In this document: piece after piece, positions 44,988 through 53,384 of the stretch
Layout of the letters: each line of letters opens with the position of its first letter
Numbering within the stretch: position 1 is the stretch's first letter
From: Clostridia bacterium
Lineage (GTDB): Bacteria > Bacillota > Clostridia > UBA1212 > UBA1255
DNA: 59,048 bases
Direction: 5' to 3'
Assembly: GCA_017560765.1 (NCBI GenBank)
Contig: JAFZEI010000055.1
Location: 1 to 59,048 of the forward strand
Notes under the pieces: model-generated
Databases searched by the model: none
Told to the model about the DNA's origin: nothing
The model's input: the letters and a program-made list of their open reading frames with translations, nothing else
Made by a program: the position numbers and the translations under genes

Positions 44988-45857
44988 TTAAAGGAAATCA
45001 TTAATGTTGTAATCCGGAACAGCATCATATTTTGAAACAACGTATCCTGCTACTTTCGCAGCATAATCTAAGCAAAACTGTATATCCTTTTTATGGAAAA
45101 ATTGATATACAAAAGCAGCAGAAAAGCTGTCACCTGCACCAACAGTTGAAACAACTTTTACTTTTGGCGATTGGCATTCAAATGTAATACCATGTTCGCA
45201 TTCATAACAAAATGCACCATCAGCACCCAAAGTAATTATTATCAATTTTAACCCTGAATACTTTTCTTTAAGCAGCTCTGCAAACTTTTTATATCCCACA
45301 TTACTGCCTACTGATAATAAATCTGCAACTATATGTAATTCTTCAAGACTAATTTTTAATATTGTTGCATGATTTGCACAAAAGGCAACTGATTCGCAAG
45401 TATAAAAAGGTGCTCGTATATTAATATCAACAAAAACATGCTCAAATTTTTGTTTCTTTAAAAGTTTGTCAAGGGATTCCTTATTATATTTGTCGCGCAA
45501 AGCTAACGTACCAAAATACAACAAGTCAAACTCCTGATTAATATTTTCACAATCAATATAATCGTATGCAACATTCTTTTTTAAATCATAGCACGGCACA
45601 GCATTTTCATCGAGTGTCACTAAACACTTTCCTGTTTCTTTGCTGTCATGAATATTTATGTAATCTGTATAAATATTCCATTCTTTAAGTTTAGCTAACG
45701 CTTCACTTCCAAAAATATCATTTCCCAAAGCCGACAGCATGTACGTCTTTGCTCCGTGTTTTGCAAGATGAGCCGCAAAATTAAGTGATGCTCCTCCAAT
45801 ATACTTTTTATCAGAATATATATCCCACAAAATTTCTCCAAATGATAAAACTTTCAA
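44988..45857 (-). CDS. Fructokinase, PfkB family
   Basis: This roughly 289-residue PfkB/ribokinase-family enzyme should phosphorylate fructose released by the GH32 enzyme upstream. The N-terminal FGEILWDIYSDKKYIGGASLNFAAHLAKHG is interrupted by the GGA substrate motif. The C-terminal catalytic motif TVGAGDSFSAAF holds the base Asp. GGGGG lies 8 nt before the TTG at 45857, which gives the usual MKVLSFGE start; a TTG at 45872 would overlap the GH32 stop. A copy of the last 32 codons, 28 of 32 residues identical, occurs as a scar at 50097-50195. Confidence 0.87.
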   Translation of the reverse strand: MKVLSFGEILWDIYSDKKYIGGASLNFAAHLAKHGAKTYMLSALGNDIFGSEALAKLKEWNIYTDYINIHDSKETGKCLVTLDENAVPCYDLKKNVAYDYIDCENINQEFDLLYFGTLALRDKYNKESLDKLLKKQKFEHVFVDINIRAPFYTCESVAFCANHATILKISLEELHIVADLLSVGSNVGYKKFAELLKEKYSGLKLIIITLGADGAFCYECEHGITFECQSPKVKVVSTVGAGDSFSAAFVYQFFHKKDIQFCLDYAAKVAGYVVSKYDAVPDYNINDFL

Positions 45858-45862
45858 GCTTT

Positions 45863-47416
45863 TTACCCCCAAATAGAGTCTAAAGAATAAATTTCTACAT
45901 CTTTTAATATTATACTTTCACCTGCTTGAATAGTTAAATACGGAATATTAAAATCGCTTACTGTATTTTTATTTAAGCAAGACAAGAATATTTTTCCTCC
46001 ATCTGCAAAAATTTCCATACTGCATTTATCAACAAGAATTGTTATATCCAATCCACTTTCTGTTAAAGAAACAGGTGCAGCACAATCTCCTATACTCATT
46101 TTGTTTTGTGCTAAATCAAAACAAATATTTCTGCCAAATACACTAACAGTCAAACTTCCCTTTTCAATAAATTCACTTTTTATTTTTATCAACTGTGCAC
46201 TGTGCATTAATTTTTCTTTAAATATTGCTTCTGCTGTAATATTAACATTGCTGTAAATCTTTGTTGTTTTGTAAATATTTTCTATTTCTTTTACAGGATT
46301 TGCTTCAAGATAATATGTTTCTTTATATTTACTGAGAGACATTTCCATCGGAATTCCCATCTGCCCTTTAAAATTATATGTCGGCAAACCCCATCTGTCC
46401 CAAACCATTCTAACTATTCTGCCGCATGGTAAATTGCTGAAAGACTGACCTGCATAAGCCGCCGTTCCGTAATGGAGTGATAATACAGATTGTTCTGCTA
46501 CAAACTTTCCGTTTTCAAAATTACCTACTAAGTACTTATCGTGAGCTCCTATTATAATCCATTTGCGGTTGCCTTCACTATCACAAAGCGGAAAAATATC
46601 CGGACATTCGTTATCACCTTGTATCTGTATTTGCTGTATTTCTTCCCATTCTACAAAATCATCAGACTTAAATAGACAATAAAGGTCTCTTGTTAAATAC
46701 AAAACCATAATATAACATCCTAACTCATCACAAAAAACAACTTTCGTATCGCGATTAGCTTCTATTATATGTGGAATCACCGGCTCTTTTCCATAAGGAA
46801 TTATGCTTTTAAAATTGTCAACAGAATAAGACATCTGCTGACAAAAAGGATTAGTTGTTGTATAAAACAGCAATGCACTTTTGTTGTTGCCGTTATTTTT
46901 GCCGAGGAGATTTTTATCGTCTAAAACTGCACAACCCGAAAACATAGCTCCACGCTTATCAGGAAAAAGTGCAATATCTTTTTCTTCCCAATGGATTAAA
47001 TCACGGCTTTCTGCGTGTCCCCAATGCATATTTTCCCAATTTGGCTCGGCAGGATTGTACTGGTAAAACATATGGTATACACCATCCAAATATATAAGAC
47101 CGTTAGGGTCATTAATCCAACCATTTTTCGTTGTGAAATGGACAAATGGACGCATAGGTTCATTATACAAATTCTCAATGTTCATTTCGTCTGCCGTTTG
47201 ATAAAAAAGCTCCATTTCAGGCTCAACCGAAATTTCAATTTGCTCCCCTATAAATCGTGACACATCAATATAAGCGTAAAAATCAGGATTGCAATTATCT
47301 AATTTAATATTAAGTTGATATACCATTTCATTATCTTTTTTAAATATTAAACTTTTTTTAACAGACAACGTATTTACAGGAAAAATTAAATATTTATTTT
47401 TTATTTCGATTTTCAT
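45863..47416 (-). CDS. GH32 beta-fructofuranosidase (sucrose/fructan hydrolase)
   Basis: This 517-residue enzyme belongs to glycoside hydrolase family 32. The nucleophile is D103 in WINDPNG, and the acid/base is E270 in ECPDIFP. The third conserved Asp is D223, in RDTK rather than the usual RDPK. FSGCAV and FYQYNP motifs are present. About 90 residues precede the catalytic domain, longer than in sucrose-6-phosphate hydrolases. No signal peptide is seen, so it acts on imported sugar. GGAGG precedes the ATG. It pairs with the fructokinase gene, but no transporter or regulator is adjacent. Confidence 0.92.
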   Translation of the reverse strand: MKIEIKNKYLIFPVNTLSVKKSLIFKKDNEMVYQLNIKLDNCNPDFYAYIDVSRFIGEQIEISVEPEMELFYQTADEMNIENLYNEPMRPFVHFTTKNGWINDPNGLIYLDGVYHMFYQYNPAEPNWENMHWGHAESRDLIHWEEKDIALFPDKRGAMFSGCAVLDDKNLLGKNNGNNKSALLFYTTTNPFCQQMSYSVDNFKSIIPYGKEPVIPHIIEANRDTKVVFCDELGCYIMVLYLTRDLYCLFKSDDFVEWEEIQQIQIQGDNECPDIFPLCDSEGNRKWIIIGAHDKYLVGNFENGKFVAEQSVLSLHYGTAAYAGQSFSNLPCGRIVRMVWDRWGLPTYNFKGQMGIPMEMSLSKYKETYYLEANPVKEIENIYKTTKIYSNVNITAEAIFKEKLMHSAQLIKIKSEFIEKGSLTVSVFGRNICFDLAQNKMSIGDCAAPVSLTESGLDITILVDKCSMEIFADGGKIFLSCLNKNTVSDFNIPYLTIQAGESIILKDVEIYSLDSIWG

Positions 47417-47459
47417 TATCAAACCCTCCATTAGTACAAAAAGGATACATCATGTCAAA

Positions 47460-47468
47460 ATTATAACA
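47460..47468 (-). promoter_or_regulatory. Extended -10 promoter for GH32-fructokinase pair
   Basis: On the minus strand TGTTATAAT (47468-47460) is a perfect extended -10. The -35 region is weak. The start lies about 35 nt before the GH32 ATG. Confidence 0.5.
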
Positions 47469-47583
47469 TACTCAAATGATTATTAGAAGAAAAATATTTA
47501 TGTTGCACTGCAAACAGCTCCCCTAATCGCTATGGTAATAACCATTCTATTTGCGGCTTTAAGCTAACGTTAGGAAGTTCCCG

Positions 47584-48720
47584 TTAATCGTACAGTTCCC
47601 AAGCCTCGCTGTCTGCACGTGTATAATCAAAATAATCAAACAGTTCAGAAAAACCATACTGAGATGCGTAGTTAGCCGAACTTCCGTAAACTGCATTGGG
47701 AAATACAATCCATTTTGTGCCCCATTTGTCAATATTTTCAACTGTCAGCGAAACACGGTCTACAGCGTTTTCACTTTCACTGAAAATCTGACTGATATCA
47801 TTCAAATCGTCTCCCAAAAGCATCGCAATATGATGTGAGGAAAGATTGACTGTTTCCGGATAGGCAGTTGATTCCTGTGCCCTTTCGCCTGTATTCACAA
47901 TGCCTCCTTCTGCAATTCCCCTGCGAACCCACTCTTTACTGGAGCCGTTTAATTTTGTATCGTTTACAACTAAAATTGCATTCTTATTGTAATTCACAGC
48001 ATGCGAATCATTTATCGGAAAACCAAGTCTTGCCATAGATTCCATAGTAATGTCGTATATTGTCTTTCCAAATACATCAAATGTAGACGATCCAATCACT
48101 GTGCCATCGCTTTTTTTATATCCTTCTTGACCGGCATAGCCGTTTTCACTCAATTTATACCCCTGGTCATAACGATTAGTAACATAAAACAAAGCAATAC
48201 CGTTCTCTACGCAATGATTAGCAAATTGCACTGCACCCGGAAGTGCTGTACATCCTAAACTCTGAACAAAATCCGTGAATGCTTTGTTTGTCCATTCTCC
48301 GTTTTTGCCAAGAATATTGGCCGTATAGTGAACACCATCTACCAATGTATCATCAATATCACAAACAACTGCCACTTGTTTTCCTTCAAAAGTCAGCTTG
48401 CGCTGTCCGTCAGTTTCAACCCATTGATATCCTTGCTGAGCGTCGTCAGCAAGTGCAACCATATCATCAATATTAGTCTGTGCAATATTGAATCCCTGCA
48501 TCATCAATGCATGTGCCTCAGCGCTCATCTGCCAAGCTGCAGCGCCGACCATATACTCATAATCAGGATTTGATGCATAGCCGGTAGGAGTAGAAGTTTC
48601 CGGCTCTGAATACATTCCATAACCGATACCGATTCCCGCAAAGAGCAGGATCACCGCCGAAAGGATACATATTACCACACATACAATCGGTTTCTTTAGA
48701 CAATCTTTTTTTGAATTCAT
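47584..48720 (-). CDS. HAD-family acid phosphatase / 5'-nucleotidase, membrane-anchored
   Basis: This 378-residue protein has an N-terminal TM segment (about residues 11-36), then an extracellular HAD phosphatase domain of the class B/C, lipoprotein e(P4)-like group. The DxDxT motif is CDIDDTLVDG (D121 nucleophile, D123). The later motif LLGDDLNDIS holds two more acids, which completes the four-Asp site. It should remove phosphate from nucleotides or other monoesters outside the cell. The ATG at 48720 is chosen because the longer frame reads through a TGATATAAT promoter. It is divergent from a tyrosine phosphatase-like lipoprotein. Confidence 0.85.
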   Translation of the reverse strand: MNSKKDCLKKPIVCVVICILSAVILLFAGIGIGYGMYSEPETSTPTGYASNPDYEYMVGAAAWQMSAEAHALMMQGFNIAQTNIDDMVALADDAQQGYQWVETDGQRKLTFEGKQVAVVCDIDDTLVDGVHYTANILGKNGEWTNKAFTDFVQSLGCTALPGAVQFANHCVENGIALFYVTNRYDQGYKLSENGYAGQEGYKKSDGTVIGSSTFDVFGKTIYDITMESMARLGFPINDSHAVNYNKNAILVVNDTKLNGSSKEWVRRGIAEGGIVNTGERAQESTAYPETVNLSSHHIAMLLGDDLNDISQIFSESENAVDRVSLTVENIDKWGTKWIVFPNAVYGSSANYASQYGFSELFDYFDYTRADSEAWELYD

Positions 48721-48757
48721 TTTGATTTCATCCCACTTTCGAACAAGTTTTGATTGC

Positions 48758-48766
48758 ATTATATCA
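48758..48766 (-). promoter_or_regulatory. Extended -10 promoter of the HAD phosphatase
   Basis: On the minus strand TGATATAAT (48766-48758) matches TGnTATAAT. The start of transcription would be near 48751, about 30 nt before the ATG at 48720. Confidence 0.55.
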
Positions 48767-48804
48767 TATTCAGCGAATTGTTTGTATGTTTGATTATTTA
48801 ATAT

Positions 48805-48833
48805 TTGCATTATGTTCGCTGTTAAATTATAAT
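48805..48833 (+). promoter_or_regulatory. Promoter of the tyrosine phosphatase-like lipoprotein
   Basis: TTGCAT (48805-48810) and TATAAT (48828-48833) are separated by 17 bp. The leader to the ATG at 48885 is about 45 nt. Confidence 0.65.
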
Positions 48834-48884
48834 GGATATATCAATAAGCGTTTTACATAATCTTTACAGAAAGTAGATGTTCCC

Positions 48885-50018
48885 ATGAATAAACTTATCA
48901 GGAAATCTATTGCAATCCTTGTCCTATGTGTGCTGGTTCTGAATCTGAGTTCCTGCTCTCTAACTGAGAAGCCCTCTGGCAATGCGGGAGCGGTTCACGC
49001 AACCGTTATTGAAATTGAAAAACACGGCCATGCCGTACTGGATATCACCACAGCCGATTTTACCGATACCGGATACGCACTTGGCGATATTGTCTGCGTA
49101 CGTTTTGGGTCGTATAAAGCGGATATGCCTTTTTTTGATGGGTATTATTCAAATCCCGGTGCAGTTATGCTCCGCGGATCAGCTCCTGAAGAAAATATCG
49201 CAATATGCATTAACTACGGTGACTTTTCTGCTAAAACAGGAATAGCACTTGGTGACACCGTCGAGATTACTTTGGCAGAAAAAGCAGGAATGCTGGCATT
49301 ACAGGAGCTTTGTTCACAGAAGTACAGCAATGATCGTGCCGACTATTCCGACGATGTTACATTCGCCAATTTCCGCGCTGTAACAATAGGTCACATCGGC
49401 AATGGAAAACTGTATAGAACAGCATCTCCAATCAATAACGAAAACGGTCGTGCCGGATATGCCAACGATCTCATTGCCTCTGTAAATGTAGCTACGATCT
49501 TAAATCTCGCCGATTCTATCGAGGAAATAGAAGAATATTATAAAGCTGAAGATTTTGACTCAGAATATTACCGCACTCTCTACGAATCAGGAAAAGTAGC
49601 GGCACTGGAATTGACTGCAGACTTCTTCTCTGATAAATTTGCCCGTTCTATTGCCGATGGATTAAGTTTCCTTGCTCATAATACGCCTCCGTATTGCGTA
49701 CACTGCACAGAGGGTAAAGACAGAGCCGGCTTTGCAGTCATGCTGTTAGCCGCATTGATGGGTGCAGAGCTTGAAGAAATCATCGATGACTATATGCTCA
49801 GTTTCTATAATTACTACGGTATTGATAAAGAGTCCGAGCCTGAACGATATGAGGCTGTTCTTAACAACAATCTGCTTGTAATACTATACCATGTAACGGG
49901 TGTAAATACATACGAAGAGTTGTTACAAGTTGATTTAGAATCCGCAGTAACGAAATATTTACTTGACGCAGGTATGGAGGAAAACGATATCCTTACTTTA
50001 AAGGAGAAACTGCGCTGA
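48885..50018 (+). CDS. Secreted tyrosine phosphatase-family lipoprotein
   Basis: This 377-residue protein has a lipoprotein signal peptide ending in the lipobox LSSC (Cys24). A beta-rich segment follows (about residues 35-130), resembling the SAM hydroxide adenosyltransferase C-terminal fold (GDIVCVRFGS, GIALGDTVEITL). The C-terminal half is a Y_phosphatase3-type domain with the CX5R loop HCTEGKDRAG (C274, R280). Members of this family act on phosphotyrosine or phosphoinositides, or on other phosphoesters. It shares a divergent promoter region with the HAD phosphatase, so both probably work outside the cell. A strong terminator follows. Confidence 0.85.
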   Translation: MNKLIRKSIAILVLCVLVLNLSSCSLTEKPSGNAGAVHATVIEIEKHGHAVLDITTADFTDTGYALGDIVCVRFGSYKADMPFFDGYYSNPGAVMLRGSAPEENIAICINYGDFSAKTGIALGDTVEITLAEKAGMLALQELCSQKYSNDRADYSDDVTFANFRAVTIGHIGNGKLYRTASPINNENGRAGYANDLIASVNVATILNLADSIEEIEEYYKAEDFDSEYYRTLYESGKVAALELTADFFSDKFARSIADGLSFLAHNTPPYCVHCTEGKDRAGFAVMLLAALMGAELEEIIDDYMLSFYNYYGIDKESEPERYEAVLNNNLLVILYHVTGVNTYEELLQVDLESAVTKYLLDAGMEENDILTLKEKLR

Positions 50019-50040
50019 TTTCATTCCTTATAATAACAAT

Positions 50041-50074
50041 ATGACAGGGGCCGAAAAGTCCCTGTCATTATTTT
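50041..50074 (+). terminator. Intrinsic terminator after the tyrosine phosphatase gene
   Basis: ATGACAGGG (50041-50049) and CCCTGTCAT (50060-50068) form a perfect 9-bp stem with a 10-nt loop, followed by TATTTT. It lies 22 bp after the stop codon. Confidence 0.85.
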
Positions 50075-50096
50075 AATCAATACCGACATCATAAAA

Positions 50097-50195
50097 TTAA
50101 AGAAAATCAATAACATTGTAATCCGGAACATCATCATATTTTGAAACAACGTATCCTGCCACTCTTGCAGCATAGTCCAAGCAAAACTGTATATC
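50097..50195 (-). pseudogene. C-terminal scar of a second PfkB fructokinase gene
   Basis: Read on the minus strand, 32 codons and a stop match the end of the fructokinase at 44988-45857 (DIQFCLDYAA...PDYN...DFL), with 28 of 32 residues identical. The match breaks off at 50196, and nothing of the other 250 residues is found. The DUF4143 ATPase stop lies 17 bp further on, suggesting that the rest was replaced by an insertion or lost by recombination. Confidence 0.85.
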
Positions 50196-50211
50196 CACTT
50201 CGAGTCTTTCA

Positions 50212-51465
50212 CTAAAACTCTAGACTATCTGAATTAAGCAGAAAATATTTCATCCCCATAATTACAAAGCCTTCCTCATTTCTCCAAGGCTTTTTCGTTC
50301 CATTTACTATCACAATCTTCTTAAATGAATCGGGAATATTTCTAAATGAATTGAGTTCCTGTGTCTGCTTTTCTTCAGATGTCATGTCATATGCCACCTG
50401 AATGTAATATCTCTGACTTCCACGATTGACTACAAAATCAACTTCAAACTGCTTTCGTGTCGTTTTCCCTTCATCATTTTTTGTATATACATCTACAACA
50501 CCAACATCCACATTATATCCTCTGATAAGCAGCTCATTATAAACAATATTTTCCATAATATGGGTAGGTTCCTGCTGTCTAAACTTCAATCTGGCGTTTC
50601 TAAGTCCTACATCCGAAAAATAGTATTTCAGATGTGCTCCCACATATTTTCTGCCTTTAATATCATATCTGTCAGCTTTAGATATCAAAAATGCCTCCAT
50701 AAGATAATCTATATGGTTGGATATGGTTTTATTGCTGTAATTGATACCGCGTTCACTTTTAAATGTATTTGATATTTTAGTTGGATTAGTAGGAGCTCCT
50801 ATCGCAGAAGCAAGAATATCTACCAAAGTATCAATCTCATCAACATTTTGAAGCTTATTTCGTTCTACAACATCCTTAATATAAACATTTGCGAAAATAT
50901 TTTTTAGATACTCCGCCTTTTGACGTTCCTCAGAGAACTGTGCCACCTGTGGCAAACCACCATATATCATATATTCTTCCCAAGCATCATCATAATCTCC
51001 ATCGAAAGCTGCATAGAACTCCGCAAAGGACAACGGATAAATTCTGATTTCATCTCCTCTGCCTCTAAATTCAGTTACAATATCGCTAGATAAAAATTTA
51101 GAGTTACTGCCGGTTACATATACATCGATATTACTGATGCGAAGCAAGCTGTTTAACACTTCTTCAAATCGTGGCATAAACTGTACTTCATCTAAAAGCA
51201 AATAATAATTTTGATTATCTTTTATTGCATCTTTAATATATTGATAACACATTTTTGGTTCCCTTAACTCCTCATTTTCAATACCATCTAAGGCAATCTC
51301 TATGATATGTTCGTTGTCTACACCACTCTCCAGTAAAAATTTCTTAAACAATACAAATAACAAGAATGATTTTCCACATCTTCTGATTCCCGTGATAATC
51401 TTTATCATGCCATTATTTTTTCTTATTTTTAACTGTTCAAGGTATACATCTCTTTTAATCTCCAC
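50212..51465 (-). CDS. DUF4143-type AAA ATPase
   Basis: This 417-residue protein is an AAA-like ATPase of the group with a C-terminal DUF4143 domain. Walker A is GIRRCGKSFLL, Walker B LLLDEVQ, and sensor-like motifs TGSNSKFL and IYPLSFAEFY follow. The C-terminal part has the PD-(D/E)XK-like pattern FEVDFVV then YYIQVAYD, in which a Gln takes the Lys position. Function is unknown; such genes are common in accessory regions and are often transferred. The GTG at 51465 has AAGGAG 7 nt upstream and is preferred over the longer frame. Its 3' end abuts a fructokinase gene scar. Confidence 0.85.
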   Translation of the reverse strand: MEIKRDVYLEQLKIRKNNGMIKIITGIRRCGKSFLLFVLFKKFLLESGVDNEHIIEIALDGIENEELREPKMCYQYIKDAIKDNQNYYLLLDEVQFMPRFEEVLNSLLRISNIDVYVTGSNSKFLSSDIVTEFRGRGDEIRIYPLSFAEFYAAFDGDYDDAWEEYMIYGGLPQVAQFSEERQKAEYLKNIFANVYIKDVVERNKLQNVDEIDTLVDILASAIGAPTNPTKISNTFKSERGINYSNKTISNHIDYLMEAFLISKADRYDIKGRKYVGAHLKYYFSDVGLRNARLKFRQQEPTHIMENIVYNELLIRGYNVDVGVVDVYTKNDEGKTTRKQFEVDFVVNRGSQRYYIQVAYDMTSEEKQTQELNSFRNIPDSFKKIVIVNGTKKPWRNEEGFVIMGMKYFLLNSDSLEF

Positions 51466-51573
51466 ACTACCGCTCCTTATTTTTGTGTATATACACATTT
51501 TTTAGTAATCAAAATTATACCATCTGTCATCAATTTAATCAACACCAACATTTAACATTTCGAATATGCAAAT

Positions 51574-51615
51574 AGACGAGTGTAAATATGTAATTCACAC
51601 TCGTCTGTTTTGTTT
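51574..51615 (+). terminator. Hairpin with T-rich tail, possible terminator or IS end
   Basis: AGACGAGTGT (51574-51583) and ACACTCGTCT (51597-51606) form a perfect 10-bp stem with a 13-nt loop, followed on the plus strand by GTTTTGTTT. No plus-strand gene precedes it. It may mark the edge of a lost element. Confidence 0.45.
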
Positions 51616-51756
51616 AGTGGGTTTCTGCTTTACTTTCTATTGAGTCGCTTGGTCGCCCATTGTCTGAACTGTGTGCCACGCAAAGATTTTACACGATATC
51701 TATACCTCTCGTTCGCAGTAGAAATGATATAAATGTTAATATAAACATGCACAAAA

Positions 51757-51936
51757 ATGAGGATTTTTATGGAAAACAATAATTTAAAATTAAACAAATC
51801 AGAGATTGCAAGGCAGTTGAATGTCGATAGACGAACCGTCGATAAATATCTGAATGGATTTAACAAAAGTAAGCATCGTAGCAAGCCATCAAAGTTGGAT
51901 TCATACAAAGAAATCATTCAAGAACTGTTGAATTCG
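51757..51936 (+). pseudogene. istA: IS21-family transposase istA, N-terminal fragment
   Basis: About 60 codons match the start of IS21 IstA: NKSEIARQLNVDRRTVDKYL is its helix-turn-helix, followed by KPSKLDSYKEIIQELLNS. After that the frame continues into unrelated sequence and stops at 52005. The catalytic DDE domain and istB are missing, so this is a remnant. The fused open frame should not be read as a regulator. Confidence 0.8.
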
Positions 51937-51956
51937 ACTAACAGTGCCTACATACC

Positions 51957-52095
51957 AGTTGTAATTCTCGGGCTGCTGTCGTGTCAAAATTTCATCTTTC
52001 ATTAAATTCCATACACATATTCTTTTTGGATCAGGCGAAAAACGTTTAAGATACATCCTTGGAACATAATGCTGATTTTTAACTTTCCCACTCAT
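51957..52095 (-). pseudogene. DUF4238 protein, N-terminal fragment
   Basis: On the minus strand the frame from ATG 52095 begins KVKNQHYVPRMYLKRFS, the typical DUF4238 start, and continues for about 45 residues. It then runs into the antisense of the istA fragment. The gene was probably broken by the IS21 insertion. DUF4238 proteins are usually about 250-300 residues; their role is not established. Confidence 0.75.
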
Positions 52096-52142
52096 AGATT
52101 CACCTCATCGTTTATCTTCTGATTACCAACAGCAACTGTTAT

Positions 52143-53189
52143 TTATTTTAATCTGATATAGCAAGTTGACTTGCCTTTTCCCTCGCGTTTCAGTTCGCCG
52201 GAAGCTACCATTTTACGAAGAGCTCCTTCTACTGAACTAAGGCTAAGCGTAGGACACAATTCACGTATATCCTGCTTATTAAAGCGTCCTATCTTATTCA
52301 TAGTAGCTTTGCGTACCATATCTATAGCAGGAAGCTTTTCTTCAACAATAGCAAATCGGTCTCCAAAGTCTTTGTACGCTGCCAGAACTGTTCCAAGAAG
52401 ATACTTGATAAACGGAACAGCATCCTCTGTTCCTTCGTGCCAACCATGCTGTGAGCGACGAAGCGCATCATAATACAAATCTTTATTCTTAGCAATTTTC
52501 GCTTCTAACGAAATGTATTTACCCACAAAAAAACCACTGCGATACAATAACAATGTAGTAAGCAATCGACTCATTCTTCCGTTACCGTCATTAAAGGGAT
52601 GAATACAGAGGAAATCATGAATAAAAATCGGTATAGCTATTAAAGGCTCCAATTCCATATTTCCGATAACACGGTTATATTCATCACAAATTTTATCTAA
52701 TGCCTCAGGTGTTTCAAAGGTCGCAAGAGGCGTAAACAAAACCTCTGTATGTCCGTCAGGATAAGTTGCACTAATATAATTCTGTACATTCTTTGTCTGT
52801 CCGGCCATAGGGTTATTCATATGGCTATACATGATCTTATGAAGTTGAAGTATATAATTGCGGGACAAAGATATCGCATCAAAGCTTTCATGAATTATCG
52901 AAAGCACATCACGATAACCGGCAATTTCCTGCTCATCACGGTTTTTGGGTGTAGTCTTTTCTTCAACTAACTGCTTAATGCGAGTATTGGTGGTAACTAT
53001 ACCTTCAATCGCATTGGAGCTTTGCGTACTTTGAATTTTTGCAATCTCAACCAACTTTTCCAATTCTTCCGGACGTTGCTTGAGATAAAGTTCTTGCTTT
53101 CCTGCCTCTTTATATATTGCGGCAATAAGTCCTAAAATCTCAGAATCCCATTTTTGATCTTTGATAACAGAGTAATTAAAAGGTCTCAT
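52143..53189 (-). CDS. Fic-domain AMPylator-type protein with inhibitory motif
   Basis: This 348-residue protein has the Fic active-site motif HPFNDGNGR at residues 197-205, complete with the catalytic His. Near the N-terminus, SNAIEG (58-63) matches the inhibitory motif (S/T)xxxE(G/N), in which Glu62 blocks ATP. This makes it a self-inhibited class II Fic enzyme. The C-terminus (about 290-348) is a winged helix, as in Fic-HTH proteins that may bind DNA. It should AMPylate, or similarly modify, protein targets. GGAGG precedes the ATG. The promoter lies in a perfect inverted repeat, and autoregulation is plausible. Confidence 0.92.
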   Translation of the reverse strand: MRPFNYSVIKDQKWDSEILGLIAAIYKEAGKQELYLKQRPEELEKLVEIAKIQSTQSSNAIEGIVTTNTRIKQLVEEKTTPKNRDEQEIAGYRDVLSIIHESFDAISLSRNYILQLHKIMYSHMNNPMAGQTKNVQNYISATYPDGHTEVLFTPLATFETPEALDKICDEYNRVIGNMELEPLIAIPIFIHDFLCIHPFNDGNGRMSRLLTTLLLYRSGFFVGKYISLEAKIAKNKDLYYDALRRSQHGWHEGTEDAVPFIKYLLGTVLAAYKDFGDRFAIVEEKLPAIDMVRKATMNKIGRFNKQDIRELCPTLSLSSVEGALRKMVASGELKREGKGKSTCYIRLK

Positions 53190-53208
53190 TCCCTTAGCCT
53201 CCTTTTCT

Positions 53209-53246
53209 TTCCCTTATATTATATCCGTTTATAAGGGAATAATCAA
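53209..53246 (-). promoter_or_regulatory. fic promoter inside a 10-bp inverted repeat
   Basis: On the minus strand TTGATT (53246-53241) and TATAAT (53223-53218) are 17 bp apart. The arms TTCCCTTATA and TATAAGGGAA (53230-53239 and 53209-53218 on the plus strand) are a perfect inverted repeat 11 bp apart, spanning the spacer and the -10. This is a classic place for a repressor. Confidence 0.7.
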
Positions 53247-53360
53247 CAATTTGTTATGAACTTTCGTTTTCAAAAAATCACGTAGCAACTGTTTCATAGC
53301 AACAAATGAACCTATTTTGGCTTCTTTCTGATTTTTAATGTTTTTATATAAGAAATATGC

Positions 53361-53384
53361 CGGGATTTTGGTCTTTGAATCCCG
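53361..53384 (-). terminator. Hairpin after spoIVB
   Basis: CGGGATT (53361-53367) pairs with AATCCCG (53378-53384) across a 10-nt loop. It lies 15 bp after the spoIVB stop. The following tract on the minus strand is only partly T-rich (ATATTTCTT), so termination may be moderate. Confidence 0.6.

Noticed and set aside
50021-50212. 63-codon minus-strand open frame
   Set aside because: It is the wrong frame of the fructokinase scar; the matching frame is the one that recovers the PfkB C-terminus.
51757-52005. Possible intact 82-residue DNA-binding protein
   Set aside because: Only the first 60 or so residues match IS21 IstA; the rest is antisense to a DUF4238 fragment, so it is a broken gene.
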